NCBI GenBank assembly: GCA_023055505.1
Contig: JALIRH010000008.1
Coordinates: 4,775,775-4,839,774 of the forward strand
Reading direction: 5' to 3'
DNA length: 64,000 nt
Source: Callipepla californica brunnescens
Lineage: Eukaryota; Chordata; Aves; Galliformes; Odontophoridae
A program made the position numbers and the translations under genes. Below are positions 38,901 through 50,200 of the stretch, piece by piece (the stretch's first letter is position 1; each line of letters opens with the position of its first letter). The notes beneath the pieces are model-generated. The model did no database searches, had not been told where the DNA came from, and saw nothing but the letters and a program-made list of their open reading frames with translations.

Positions 38901-40936
38901 AAATAGAGTCAACAGGAAAAGGAAGATTAAGAAACATTTTTGGCTCACTCTGTTCTTGATATTGAGCAAAAAGTGAACTCCAGAACACAATTTCCATACG
39001 AAGATAAAGCATGGAACAAGATCTCCTTGTGTCAACAGACACTATGCTCAGTATGCACCAAATAGTGCAAAGGTGTATTTTTCATTTTTCATGTTTCCAG
39101 GATCTGTATCAGGCAGAAAGATTCCAGGTAGATATATATGGATAGAGATCTTAACATCAGTATGCTGAAGTTGCTCAGCTTCACGCGCCAACAATCAGGT
39201 TTTGGTCTCCAGATCAGAGACTGTCTATTTTTTCTTTTTCTTTCTTTTTTTTTTTTAATAGAAAAGCAAAAAATAAAAAAAAATTTAAAAAAATCAAGTA
39301 CAGCAGGGCACTTTGAAGTCTCAAATTAGTGCCTTCAATGACACCAGGTTTCTCAAGGCTATCAGTATCAGAAGCAAAGTTCATACTGCATTACTACAGC
39401 TGACGTTGGTCTGTCCTTACAGACTTAAGGATTGAATCCTAGTGAATGGAACACAGGAGAGGCAAATGATAACGGCTGCTAGACACCAGAACACATAAAA
39501 TTGCGTGAGTGAATTCCAATGTTAAAATACTGCTAGGTTGTTTCCAGGCAAGGGCTTCAAACTAAAGTCTGAAGAGCAGAAAAATCCAAGAAAAATCTCC
39601 AAGGAAAAGAAAAAAAAACAAAAAAACCAACAAAACACAATTGAAGTGAACCACAAAAATAAACTGAGGCTAAGCTACCAAATCAAAAAAGGCTAAGAAA
39701 CCTTTCAAGTCATCACACAACTTGCATGGAACAGCTACAAGAAGCTCTAATTTGATCAAGTAGTTAGGAGGACATGCTGCTGATTGTGGAAAGGAAGAGA
39801 ATCAAAGACAGGACATCATCTCCTATGTGCACTCCAAGTTTAGCCAAAGCAACATCAACACACAAAACAACATCAACAACCACCCAATCTATTAAGTTTT
39901 CAGCAGCTGGTATCACATACAAGCAAATTACTGAGAATACATGCACATTTACCTGCATCCACTGCTAGACTGATTGTGCTCAGAGTTTGCAATCATCAGA
40001 CTAAATGCATTTGAGCTTGAACTAAAACAAGGAAAGGCAAAGAGGTTAAAATTAATAAACTTAAAACTAAGTTAAAATAACTTTTACTTTACATTTGCTT
40101 GGTTAGGACTATCGAGAACAAAAGCCAGACTTTAAAAGTCTACTTAGTATAACGAGTATGGAAACTACACCTGCTACACATTTTAAGAAGATAGTTCTTG
40201 CTCTGTATTTCCTCTGTGTACTAAGCTACTACTTCAAGGATGAAAACAGCACAGGTCCATCCTGCCTCTTGAGAACAGGATGACACTTTTTGCTATGTAA
40301 TTACAGGAGTTGGTTATAAAAATAAATAAAATAAATAAGAAGCAATTATGAGAAAAAAAAAAGTTGGCTCTGTGAAACACTGTATTCTATAAAGTATAAC
40401 ATCTAATAGTTTGCGTTATAAATTATGACAGGCTAACTAGTGGAAATCAACACTAAGCTTTAATCTGAAGATACAATTTATACCACAGTGCTAACTCAAA
40501 TTAGATTCAAATGCAAAAAGCCTTCAGCAACAAAAACAAAAGTGAACTTTATTTAATACTACCTTTTATGACAGTCTGAAGATTCCATGAGCATTGCTGA
40601 ATCTTTCCCATTTTCATCAGATTCGTGGCCATGAGAATCATGTCCACTGGAGTAGTTTTCATTTGTCTCATTTCCACTGAAGTCATTTCCACTGGATCCA
40701 CTGCTCATCTCAATATCTTCCTGAAGAACTTCAGGAGAGTGTTCAGGTTTTGGCTGAATTTCGGAATCTTCAGCAATCATCTGGCTATGGTTACTTGCAA
40801 GTCCAGAATACTCACTCATTTTCTGTTGCTCTTTTAAAGAGAACAATGAAGAAATGTTTTCACTGATATCAGCTTGCTGCTCAGGGTTCTGCTCCTCAGT
40901 GCTAGAGTAGAACCCCCTGACCTCGATACAGTCCAT
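18553..40936 (-). CDS. PER2: PER2, period circadian regulator 2
   Basis: Core negative element of the circadian clock: PER2 heterodimerises, binds CRY proteins and casein kinase 1, enters the nucleus and represses CLOCK:BMAL1. Twenty-two coding exons splice to 4035 nt, 1344 aa plus TAG, with all phases matching and no frameshift. Order along the protein: acidic Ser-rich N-terminus; helical region about 150-199; PAS-A about 205-345; PAS-B and PAC about 375-485; SSGYGS degron at 529-534; FASP-type casein kinase 1 cluster from S721 (SVVSLTSQ); basic NLS 851-863; Pro/Phe-rich region 880-1050; LXXLL motif LDILL 1138-1142; CRY-binding C-terminus from about 1185 with a CxxC at 1297-1300. The start ATG at 40936 has an in-frame TAA 12 nt upstream. 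With the non-coding first exon the gene has 23 exons, as I recall for mammals. PER1 and PER3 are excluded by close agreement with PER2 throughout. Confidence 0.98.
19430..19580 (-). CDS. PER2: PER2 exon 22 (CRY-binding helix)
   Basis: Residues about 1245-1295, from [20 protein letters not shown] to LPKTVANS. This Lys/Gln-rich helical segment wraps CRY in the mammalian complex. Donor GTAAGT, phase 0. Confidence 0.95.
19965..20157 (-). CDS. PER2: PER2 exon 21 (start of CRY-binding domain)
   Basis: Residues about 1181-1244. Contains [12 protein letters not shown] and [20 protein letters not shown], near-invariant among vertebrate PER proteins. Confidence 0.95.
20683..20869 (-). CDS. PER2: PER2 exon 20 (LXXLL motif)
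   Basis: Residues 1119-1180. Contains [10 protein letters not shown] with the LXXLL motif LDILL at 1138-1142, the counterpart of a motif implicated in nuclear-receptor binding in mammalian PER2, then a Ser/Gly-rich run. Confidence 0.94.
23057..23907 (-). CDS. PER2: PER2 exon 19 (NLS and Pro/Phe-rich region)
   Basis: The largest exon, 851 nt, residues about 835-1118. It begins with a basic NLS ([13 protein letters not shown], 851-863), followed by the conserved [14 protein letters not shown] and a long low-complexity region rich in Pro, Phe, Ser and Gln, and then [20 protein letters not shown]. Phase 0 at its end. Confidence 0.96.
25299..25559 (-). CDS. PER2: PER2 exon 18
   Basis: Residues about 748-834, including [20 protein letters not shown] and [10 protein letters not shown], a conserved PER block of predicted helices downstream of the casein kinase cluster. 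Confidence 0.95.
25804..25977 (-). CDS. PER2: PER2 exon 17 (FASP phosphorylation cluster)
   Basis: Residues about 690-747. [20 protein letters not shown] aligns with the human FASP region. S721 and S724 match human S659 and S662, where casein kinase 1 phosphorylation stabilises PER2. Confidence 0.96.
26713..26831 (-). CDS. PER2: PER2 exon 16
   Basis: Residues about 650-689: [20 protein letters not shown] followed by a less conserved linker. Acceptor CATTTTAG, donor GTATCT (non-ideal). Confidence 0.93.
26914..27070 (-). CDS. PER2: PER2 exon 15 (casein kinase 1 binding region)
   Basis: Residues about 598-649. It ends with the strongly conserved [14 protein letters not shown], part of the conserved block that anchors casein kinase 1 delta/epsilon in PER proteins; the first half is variable. 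Confidence 0.94.
27766..27859 (-). CDS. PER2: PER2 exon 14
   Basis: Residues about 567-597, a Lys-rich linker ([20 protein letters not shown]). Weakly conserved in the family; kept because both splice sites and the phase fit. Confidence 0.9.
28794..28925 (-). CDS. PER2: PER2 exon 13 (beta-TrCP degron)
   Basis: Residues 523-566. [20 protein letters not shown] carries the SSGYGS phosphodegron (529-534), which in mammals recruits beta-TrCP after casein kinase 1 phosphorylation and opposes the stabilising FASP cluster. Confidence 0.96.
29307..29415 (-). CDS. PER2: PER2 exon 12
   Basis: Residues 486-522, [15 protein letters not shown] to [11 protein letters not shown], the helix that follows the PAC region. 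Phase 0 at its end. Confidence 0.95.
29793..29946 (-). CDS. PER2: PER2 exon 11 (PAS-B C-terminal half, PAC)
   Basis: Residues about 435-485. Contains [12 protein letters not shown] and [15 protein letters not shown], the conserved PAC strand with the tryptophans known from PER dimer structures. Confidence 0.96.
30416..30522 (-). CDS. PER2: PER2 exon 10 (PAS-B core)
   Basis: Residues about 399-434, [20 protein letters not shown] and [14 protein letters not shown]. It ends in a run of seven A directly before the donor GTAGGTG. Confidence 0.95.
31938..32016 (-). CDS. PER2: PER2 exon 9 (PAS-B start)
   Basis: Residues about 373-398, [27 protein letters not shown] in the protein. The start of PAS-B. 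An AT-rich TTTA-type repeat lies in the intron just beyond its 3' end. Confidence 0.95.
32329..32471 (-). CDS. PER2: PER2 exon 8 (end of PAS-A)
   Basis: Residues about 325-372, with [14 protein letters not shown] and [15 protein letters not shown]. Confidence 0.95.
33692..33743 (-). CDS. PER2: PER2 exon 7
   Basis: A 52-nt exon, residues about 308-324, encoding [17 protein letters not shown] in PAS-A. Good acceptor (AATTCTAG) and donor (GTAAGA). Confidence 0.94.
34404..34605 (-). CDS. PER2: PER2 exon 6 (PAS-A core)
   Basis: Residues 241-307, [20 protein letters not shown] to [10 protein letters not shown], the PAS-A sheet and helices. Confidence 0.96.
35885..35910 (+). repeat. A26 homopolymer in PER2 intron 5
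   Basis: Uninterrupted run of 26 A on the + strand (T26 in the PER2 transcript) about 180 bases downstream of exon 5. It may be the tail of an old retroinsertion or a simple expansion; no flanking retroelement is recognisable. Confidence 0.9.
36091..36212 (-). CDS. PER2: PER2 exon 5
   Basis: Residues about 200-240, [14 protein letters not shown] to [11 protein letters not shown], the helix leading into PAS-A. Phase 0 at its end. Confidence 0.95.
36711..36865 (-). CDS. PER2: PER2 exon 4 (helical N-terminal region)
   Basis: Residues about 148-199. [16 protein letters not shown] resembles the N-terminal leucine-rich export signal and HLH-like helix described in mammalian PER2; [13 protein letters not shown] follows. 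Confidence 0.95.
39953..40021 (-). CDS. PER2: PER2 exon 3
   Basis: A 69-nt exon, residues about 125-147: [20 protein letters not shown] then GC. Serine-rich and conserved in vertebrate PER2. Confidence 0.94.
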
Positions 40937-41031
40937 GGGACACTCATTAGAAACACTGCCAAGATCAAGTCAAGCCATATTCAGAATTTTCTGTCTGTAA
41001 AGATTCTGTCTGGAAGTACAGACCCACAAAT
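40563..41031 (-). CDS. PER2: PER2 exon 2 (start codon; 5'UTR 40937-41031)
   Basis: The first 95 nt are 5'UTR. The start ATG is at 40936 and residues 1-124 follow, including [15 protein letters not shown], conserved in mammals. The N-terminal 75 or so residues extend beyond what I recall for mammalian PER2. The acceptor is strong (CCTTCCCTTCTTCCTCAG); the donor is GTAGTA. Confidence 0.94.
40970..40978 (-). other. PER2: minimal uORF (Met-Ala-stop) in PER2 5'UTR
   Basis: ATG GCT TGA on the - strand in exon 2, its stop 33 nt before the PER2 start codon. The context is strong (A at -3, G at +4), whereas the main start has C at -3. A two-codon uORF this close would be expected to reduce initiation at PER2. 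Confidence 0.75.
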
Positions 41032-44000
41032 CTGAGGAAGAAGGGAAGGAAGAACAAAAGCAAAACTATTTTCTTGTCTACCTTTGCTGACAAACGGTAA
41101 TTAAAAGTTAGATTTATGGTTAACGTACTCAGCATTTAAATAGTGAACAGCTTAATTGCAATCCTAATAACGTTTTTACGGAAGAAGTATTTGTCTTTTA
41201 GTGAAAACTCACAGAAAAAGAGGAAGTGGAATAAACATGAACTCCTTAGAAGCTTAAATTATTCAGTGGTTTGCAATTGTCACACTCAATTTTTGATAGA
41301 TCTACTGCCTGGATTTGGACAATGGCTAATAAAGAATATTTTATTTGCAGGGAAACGATTTTGCTGGCTTTCAGTTTACCTTGGAAAACAAAAAGATTCC
41401 ATTGATGCATCTGGTGACTCCTAACTATGCCTGGGTTTTATTTAATTATTTTTAACTATACCGTCTTGCCTCTTGCTTTTAAGATCAATTCTCTGACAGC
41501 AGAGCCCTCTCTCTATACAGAGGTCACATAAGTAGGCACAGGAGGGAAACAGAGTAGAAAAAAATCTATCAACAAAAAAATTACTATGATAAAAATAAGC
41601 CTGAGAATAATTTTAGCTGTTGACTACTACTAAAAAAGGTCCAGAACTATTTAGAAAGGCAAAAAAAACACCAAAAATCCCTGCTTTTTCTTACTGAATA
41701 ACAGACTCACTGAAGAGCCAAAGGAGAAGCACTAGGTAGCAGTTCAACTTTACGTACAAAACAAAGATGTTTAATCTGAATCTTTTCCTTATCCAGTTTA
41801 ATAATGTACCAACAATAACACTGCAAGGCTATGAACAAAGATACTCTGACCATGCAATTCAACATCAAGAAAGCAAGTTGTTTTAAAAGAATCATGTTTG
41901 TTCCCTCCTCTTCTTCTTTAGAATATTCAAGATTACAATTATTGACTAATAAACCTCTGGAATAACAAAGGCAATAAAAGAAGTCTGCAGGTAAGTTTTG
42001 CTAGTATTTTCTGTTAGTATTAACTACAACAATTTGCTTTTATTTATACATTATTTCACTTAGTCTTTAACAGGAAGCTTTAAGTTAAACATTTAAAACA
42101 CCATGATTCTACTTCCCTAGCACACCAAAAGCATTGAAACTATTTTCTTACCCTTTTAATTGCTGTTTTTCCAGACATTCTACATTTATTTCAAGTTTTT
42201 CAGAAGACAAAACTGCACTCCTCCTCCTTTGGCCAAAGAAATATGCAAGATATCTGTTTTCATTTGAAAGATGAAGTATAATTTAGGGACATATATTTAA
42301 GCTTTTGGCAATGGTGACTTGTTTTATCTTTCTATATTTTTCTATAGCAAACACAAAGAACATTTTTTCCTTAACAAGATTACTTAGCTTTTACATATCT
42401 AATTTCAGGGCCTGCTAATTCAGACTGCATAGACAGCCCATTACAGTGCTGCACTGAACAGTAGTATACAGACAATAAGTTACACTTCAGTAGCTCTCAT
42501 AGTTACTTTCTGGACTAAGAAAGCAAATTTTGCCTCATAAATTAGAGAACTAAAACATGCAAGAAGAGAGCATTGGCTGTTAGATGAATTACTTCACAGT
42601 TTCCTGCGCACTGGTGGCCACTGATAAACTAGAGCAGACACTTTATCTCTCATCTGCTCTCTCCCGTAGATAAGCTCACACTGTTCCTTGCCTTACTTAG
42701 TTCCACATCTTAGAGATGCTCTGACCCTGTGTGTAGTTCACTCTTAACCACACCTGCTCCCATTGAGCCTGAGTGGAGGTGACGCTGAGCAGCACTACCC
42801 ATGCCACTAACTGCAGCATCAGCAAGAACAGCATGTCTAGTTTTCTCTGTTAGTGACTGAAAACATCAAGGGGCTCAAAGAGCCCTGTTGTTTTTAACCA
42901 GGACTGGGACACTCAATGCCACTGTAAGCCAACCTTGCACAAAGCCTGTTTCAAAAAAAATCTCAAAAGTCTCCCTGCTAGATGCATGTACCAGAGTAAG
43001 GGATACAGAAAGATTAAATGGGAAAGAACAACATAAATATGATGGGCTTCCAAGAACTTTGGGGAAAAACTCTGATGTATTACCAATAGTGCTGAAGTTT
43101 CCCAAGTGAGACAGCCAATAGTCATGTCCACAGATGGGAAGAGATCTGTGCAAGAGATGCAGTACTTAATCTTGCTGGTTTTGACTGCAGCATCATGAAG
43201 CAACCCTTAAGAAAATCACCATGAAGAAAATTTATAATGGCATATGGAAAGGTGTGGAAGCTGGGGCATACGAAAGAAGAGGAATGTTTCTAACGCAGTA
43301 GCTTGTGTAACAGACCATGAAAAAGCCAAGATCTCAAAAAGTAGTAATAGTAACATACATGAGGAGTTTGGAGAGATTCTGAATGAGATTGAAATAACTG
43401 AAAAAAGAACAGACAGAATGACCTAGAATGCCAGACACAGAGCATGGAGTGGGATATGAACAGGCTGCCACATCTAGCTAGTCCTCACTCTCAGACAGTG
43501 GAAAATCTTAAGAGAAACATCTGCATGCGTACACAAGCACCAAGCAAACACTTCAGGAGTACAGAGGGGCACCCAGCCCAGAGAGATTAATGTTGAAACT
43601 AATCTCAGTCAAAATGACATAATAAATTGCATATATTCATTCCACTTAAAAGCTTGAATAAATATCCAGTAAATAACCAAACAAGAATGAAAAGATAAGA
43701 GCAAGCATGCTTCCCTAGCCTGAGATCCTCTTTGGATAGGCCAGCTTGAAGAAGTTAAGGATGTGACACATCCTGTACAATAATCATGTACAGATTATCA
43801 CTGGGAAATAAAGGAAGATGTCTCAAGATTGAACCTTGAGACTAGTTAGCTCTGTTTTTGTTCTTAACTTTCTGCTACATCTCCCTGAATTTCTGAAGTG
43901 AGGTTACATTTGGATCCTGATAATAAAAACTCCAATTGGCACCAGCTTAGTTTGATTTTAAGGTAACTGGCTCATAAAAGTTCTACCCTTATAGAACAGA

Positions 44001-45697
44001 AAAAGCATCCTATGGCCAACATGTCAACGACTAGAAGTCTGAATGAAATAGGCAACCTACTTCCATTGAGCAGCGAGGTTAAACACCGCTCACAGTGAAT
44101 GTGCAGAAAATGCCCAGAGAAGCTCTTATCATGCAGTAACACAACGGAAAGAGCATGAATTTTAGTGGTCCCAGAAGAACATGCTAAAATATGTATGGTA
44201 AAAGACTGAAGAAGTAACAATTCATGCTCCTGAAAAACCCTCCTAAGAGCTAGGATCAGGACCACAGAACATAAAGAAAGCAAGCTTCTTTTGAAGCCAT
44301 CGCATTTAAACTAAACAAAAAACAAAAAGCTGATTTCAGCAAGGACCTGCTTACATTCTAAAAACAGTTTTTTCCAGATGTTTCACACAAAAAAAGTTAA
44401 GGCTAATAGAGACATTTAAAGAATGAAAATGTGAAAATCCAAGGATGAGATGAACTAATACAAGAACTGAGTAAGAGGAGAGCATCCAAAGACTGACAGT
44501 TTGCTGGAGCCTATATTTGTAATTAATATGAACATATCAATATTAAAAAAAAAAATAAAATGAAGCAAGAGGCACACCACAGTTTATGAATAGATTTAGA
44601 CACATTAGTGCTAGGGACTGTAACTGCATTAGCATCAATAGGTGGCATTCTTCATAGTGAGGATTTTATTTTTCTGGAGGTATAATCAACATTTTCTGCA
44701 TATCTTCTGCAGGATTACCTTGCAAAAATAATGATGTTTTCTCATTTGTACGAGAAATAACTATCAGAGATTTAATCCTATCACGCAATTTTAAGAAAAA
44801 AAAAGAAAATTAATGGCTACAATGAATGCATTCTCCGTGTGCTATTAGATCATAATTGAGTGCTTGGTAGTGGCAAAGAGTCAGGGAAAAAAACACTTGT
44901 ATCTCAGCTTATTAATGTCTGTTTACATCTTGTCTAGCTGTAAAAGTTCACCAGCAATAAAACAGACAGCTTCTCATTTTGCAGCAACAGAACAATTAAT
45001 GGAATCCCTTCACTTTGGCACATTCTAGGAACAGAGAAAAAAATTCTGCATTCTAACTTCACTATGATGAAAAATAACACATGAGTAACCACCCCCTGCA
45101 AGATTGCTTGAGAATATACAAAGACACTTGCTTTTTGAATAGACACCTCATCTCAGTGCAAACAAACATCAGAAAATTCGCTTTTTTTCCATGAAAAGAA
45201 ATGAGGTGTAAGCCACTACTTAAATCAGTTACCATTAACATCTAGAACATCACAAATAATTCATAGAATTGGATTTCATAGCATTCAGTTCACAATTTGT
45301 GAAAGGTTAACATTAAGGTTCAAGAATACCCTAAATGCAGAGCTGTTAATCTAACAACAATAAGAAATAAATAACTTTTTATATGATTATCCTAATCAAC
45401 TACTTCTTCCAGCTGCCACTCACTGTAAAACAGAGGAATATGCCAAGACATAGCCTCTACCTAGAGACACCAAGGTCCCAGACCTTGAAGTTACCGTAAT
45501 ATCTTTGCAGGAAGAAATCAACCTAAGTATCAGGCCAGGCCCTTGCATCCAAAACAAAGATGCACCCTCAAGCCTCAACTTAGGAATAAGGGTACCTTTA
45601 GGCTGAACATTTCTTTCCTTCAAATAACGCTGTGCCCAGATCATATCAAAAGCACAGTTATAAGTGAGTATGCATATGACTAAAACTAGTTTTAAGG

Positions 45698-46241
45698 TAA
45701 AAGGCCTGCTCCAGAAGTAATGCCTCCTATTTTATTATGTAGGCTCATGATATCAGAGGCAGATGTTGGTGGTATGGCAGCAGAGGCTGAACCTTTCCTC
45801 CAACATTCCATTCCATTTTGTTGCCATTTGACAGATGGCAGCTGAGGGGCAGTCTGACAAAACAGCACCTGACATGGAAGTGCGTATGAAGCAAAGGGAT
45901 GTCATTTAATTCCTTCATGCGGAAAAGATTAACACCCACTGATACTCATAAACTTTTGCTGAACATTCCTGGAGACCAAACAATAGAGGTGCTGGGTGGT
46001 GCGTTTCAGCAGCGGCAACAGCAACAGTAGCCCACCTCCACCAGCATAAGTTGTTAGAAGCACAGCGTGCAGGCTTCTGCTCATCGCTGGCAGAAATGCA
46101 CAGCTAATGGTGATGACTACACTGAAAAACAGTATTTTACAGCTGAGAATTTTCTCTTTCAGTGTGTCGTTGTGTTCTACATATCTGTTCCAGTCTCCAT
46201 AGAAATAAATTGGAGGCATTACTTTTGGAACAATCTACGTA
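45698..46241 (+). mobile_element. internally deleted mariner DNA transposon (Galluhop-like)
   Basis: Both ends carry matching inverted repeats: CCAGAAGTAATGCCTCCTAT near the left end and GGAGGCATTACTTTTGGAAC near the right end. The left part contains the 5' sequence of a mariner transposase frame from ATGGAAGTGCGTATGAAGCA, quickly broken by stop codons. The right part matches the 3' untranslated end of the chicken mariner as I recall it. At about 545 bp against roughly 1.2-1.3 kb for a full element, most of the transposase is gone. TA dinucleotides flank both ends, as expected for mariner insertion. It cannot be autonomous. Confidence 0.85.
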
Positions 46242-47001
46242 AAACAAACAGAACAGTGTTTTCTGCACAAGCCCTACATGAAAATAAAATAAAAATCTAT
46301 TAACAGCAGTCATAACAGTTAGTTATGTATGTTCCTTACCTGTTTCTTCCTATGAAAAGTTTGTGTAAATGTTTATGAAGTTCCCTCCCAGCTATCATCA
46401 AAAGCATGAAGTGCCTAGGTCCAGAGTCTCCCACGTGCATTCAGTTCTTGTCTCATCCTCTTCTACTGGAAATCTTTGACCATTACAGAGTCCGGACACC
46501 TCTACAACTATAAAATATAAAAGAAATACCTGGGCCCCCCAACAGTGTCCTCTTCAAACAGATACCAGAGAGATGCTCACAGTTATGCCATTCCTACGCA
46601 GATAAATATTGGTTAAACATGAAACTGTCATCCAGCAGAGGAATTAAGATACAAATTTACATCTAAAACACTTCTATCCTGATGTAAGGCTTTATAACAC
46701 TTGAAAATAACAGAACCTTCTACACAAAATAACCTCCCATCTCTGCACCGACTTCTGATTCACTACCAATACGGTGTCATACTATGTATGTTAAGGTCTA
46801 CACAGGCTGATGCAACCACAAAGGACTAAGATCTCCTGTAGAAGACAGATTAAAATGTCCAATATTTTCAACAGAACCTCCATATGCTAAGAAGTTTATT
46901 TGGAATACCCAGTTTTAGATCTGATCTAATAAATCTAATCTCAGCCCAACCTCTGTAGGCTTGCTATAAGCATTTGTTTTAAGCAGCATGCAAACTGCAA
47001 T

Positions 47002-47215
47002 TTTCAGAATAGTTGAGGTTGGAAGGGGTCCTTACAGTAATTTGGTCCAATCCCCCGCTCAAGTAGAGTCAGCTAAAGTCAGACACCCAGGATCATATCC
47101 AGATGGCTTTAGAGCATTTCCAAGGATGGACTCCACAACCTCCCTGGGCAATTTGTTCTAGGGTTCCATAACCCCTATAACAGCAAAAAGTTTCCTCATG
47201 TTCACAAAGAAGTCT
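47002..47215 (-). repeat. CR1 LINE fragment
   Basis: On the + strand it runs from TTCAGAATAGTTGAGGTTGG through CTCCACAACCTCCCTGGGCA to AAAAGTTTCCTCATGTTCAC, the reverse complement of a CR1 3' end. It lies in PER2 intron 1. Confidence 0.82.
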
Positions 47216-50200
47216 AAACTAGCAAACTTCATCAACACTATTACTGTTCCTACGCAAATTACTTTCCTCAGAAAGATCCCAGAAATTTCAAAAGGAACAA
47301 GAAAATCTGAAAGCTGTTCTATTAGATATAGTAAACTAAGTACACTGGTACAGGTCACCACCATGCAACACAAAGTAGAATAAAAATTAGAAGTTTCAAA
47401 AAGCAACATTTGTGCTTTAAACAATTACATCACCAAGTATTTTATTTGAATATGCAGAAGGAATGTTAGGAATGGTGTTCAAATCCCAAACTAACTGTTT
47501 TGGCATGCAGACACATTAATATGCCTTAATTTAAAACATTACATATCTACCAACTGCTGGAAGTGCATTTGTCTTGGCCAGACTTAAGGAAGAATGTATT
47601 CACAATATTCCATTCTGTATAATGCCACAAAGCTGATAAATGAGTCTTGGATTACAGTACAAATCTGTGTATGTCAGTTCTTTAAGTGTTGTGCCACTAC
47701 TGCTATTACATACTGATAAAACAGGATTTAATAAGCTCTGTATCTCTGGTCAAGTGTGAGAAATGGCTTTAACAACAGCTACTTTTGTTAACTTTTAGCA
47801 TCACTACTGAAGATGTGGAATGTCTTCCAACACTTGTTAAATCCTGGTTTATAAGACAGCTCTTCCAACTTTCTCAACTAACTCACCTCTCTGTAATGTA
47901 TATCTCCTTAAAGTTTCTACCTTCACTACTAAGATCTACAAGAAATTCACAAGAATTTGCCTATTTATGAAAGGACATAGCTATTCTCTAGTTTGACAAG
48001 CCTCATGATATATTCATAGAGGGAAAAAAAAGAGGTTTAAAGCATAGGTTTGAAGGGGATATTCACAACAGGAACACAAACCACTCTTTATTGCTTATGT
48101 CAGCTAAACCTACTTGAGCACTTAGGAAGATACTAAGAAAAAAAGTCTTGTAACTACTTAAAATTCTCATCCTGAACCTTCCTACAATTTAACTGAGAGC
48201 TAAATCAGATCTATATCAGAAGGAGTTTCAGCTGAAACTAAATAGAATTCATTCAAACCAGAAATTTTCAGAGAGACAGTAAAATCTCATCTTCTGGTTT
48301 TCTTTTATTAATCAGAGGAAAAATGCGACTGACTGAGTAAAGCCAAACCCCAAAGAACTAAAATAGTTCATCCACCTAAGGTCTTCACCATAGAAAGTCT
48401 GCATTGATCAGTATACAAAGAACATACAGCCTGCAGCAACATTTCCTTTGATACTGAGATGTGTCTATTGCAAGCACAGACAATTTCAGCAACAGAAACA
48501 AAAAAACAAACCATCTGCTTTAGGAAACACACCTGTATTACAGGATCCCAAACAAGTAGACTTTCTGAGGAGAACTGAAGTCACACCTGCAGTATGGAAA
48601 AGAGAACAAACAGTACCAGCTTTAGGAACTTATGTCACCTCAAGTTTTGCAACAGTTGTAGGGTTTTTGTTTGCTTTGCGTTTTGTTTTTAATCGTTAGA
48701 AAAATCAAGTTATAGTATTAACAGCAAAATACATGTTTTATCTTCATCTGTCTTGGAATATTACAGTATCATCCAGAACTGCTGTGCCTCCCTCTGTTTC
48801 CTTGAGCCAATACTATTCCATTATCAGACCATATATAACAGAAACACTGTTACATTTCCTTGGCAACTCAAATGACATGCTTCTTCCATTCTCCTTTGAA
48901 CTCTCAGTTTTTCCCCCTGCTTGTTCACTTGTTCAATTACTTCAATAGGGATTAGAACAGCATCGGTTTGTCACAAACTACGCCACAATCGATCAAAGCT
49001 ATTGTTGGAAGCTAGAACTTTTCTTCTATATCAAACCTTAAAAGAAAAACATTTTCCTTTTCTTTTCCTGAGCTATCATCCCAACTATCTGAGCAACCTG
49101 AACAGCTTTGTTTTATGGATCCCAAAATGTTCATCACTGAATTTTCTTACAACATCTGCAAGCAAGAAACTAGAAGTTATGAACAGTTGCTCAGCAAACA
49201 ATGCAGTTGATACTGGATACTAGACTAAATTTCAGTTTCCTAACAATTTAAAGAAGCCACACATCTGTGTTCACTCAATGATTCGTTAAAATCTTTGAAA
49301 ATTTAATGCCCTGAATATATTTATAATTTTCAGCATTCCAATAGACTGCAGTTTAAGGGAAGCATGCAAAATAGCAACAAAAACAAACAAACAACATTTT
49401 CTTAGGGAGACCACAAGATACCTTAATGAACGCGCTCAGTCTTCCCAAATATGAAAGGATCATCAATATATTCCTAGAAAGCAAACAAAAAATAAGCTTT
49501 ATTTTCAATATAAAAAATTACTTACAAAACATAAATCAAGTCCATTTAACAATCCAATACAAGCCCAACCATGAAGATGTGAACTCCACTGATGAACATT
49601 TATAAAGACTACAGAACAAAAAATCCACTGTCCTCAACAAACGGTTCCTAAATGGACCTAAGCTGATAAAAACAACCAACTCTACTCCTGCATCATCCAC
49701 ACCAGCTCTACTACTTCATTTCCTCCCTGTTTTAAGATTAGTTTTGTTATTTTTAGAGCTTCCTATTTTCTCCATGGAGTAACTAATAGCAAAGAGTTAA
49801 CCTGAGGTAACTGGACAAAGACAACTCAGTCTTACTATGAATAGCACAGTAATAGGGCATTGTTGACCTTAGCCACTTCACCTCATGGAAGGTCAAACAA
49901 ATCTCACCTGTGCTATGATCACTGAACAGGGCCAGCTCCCGATCCATCATTTGTTTTCTTGTAACTACAAGAAGCCGCTCACAAACATAACCCCCAAAAG
50001 CAGTCAGGGCAACTACTCAGTCACCTGGCAGGAACTGTCCTCTTTTCTTACAGAGAAGTGTTCCTTATTCTGTGAACCCCACCATCAGTGCTCAAATATC
50101 CACGGTGGATCTGGACTTATCATCCCTGAAGAGCCAACTGTCTTTCTCAAGTCTATTCCTTCTACCTTCAATAAAAAGCCAAGGCACAGAGCTAAGTTTA

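Noticed and set aside
38695..39042. A 115-codon frame on the - strand inside PER2 intron 2-3 territory
   Set aside because: The spacing places it in PER2 intron 3 (between exons 3 and 4), it has no recognisable domain, and no splice sites or promoter support it. It may be an old unidentified repeat.
43972..44283. A 103-codon frame in PER2 intron 1
   Set aside because: No family resemblance, no splice context and ordinary intronic composition.
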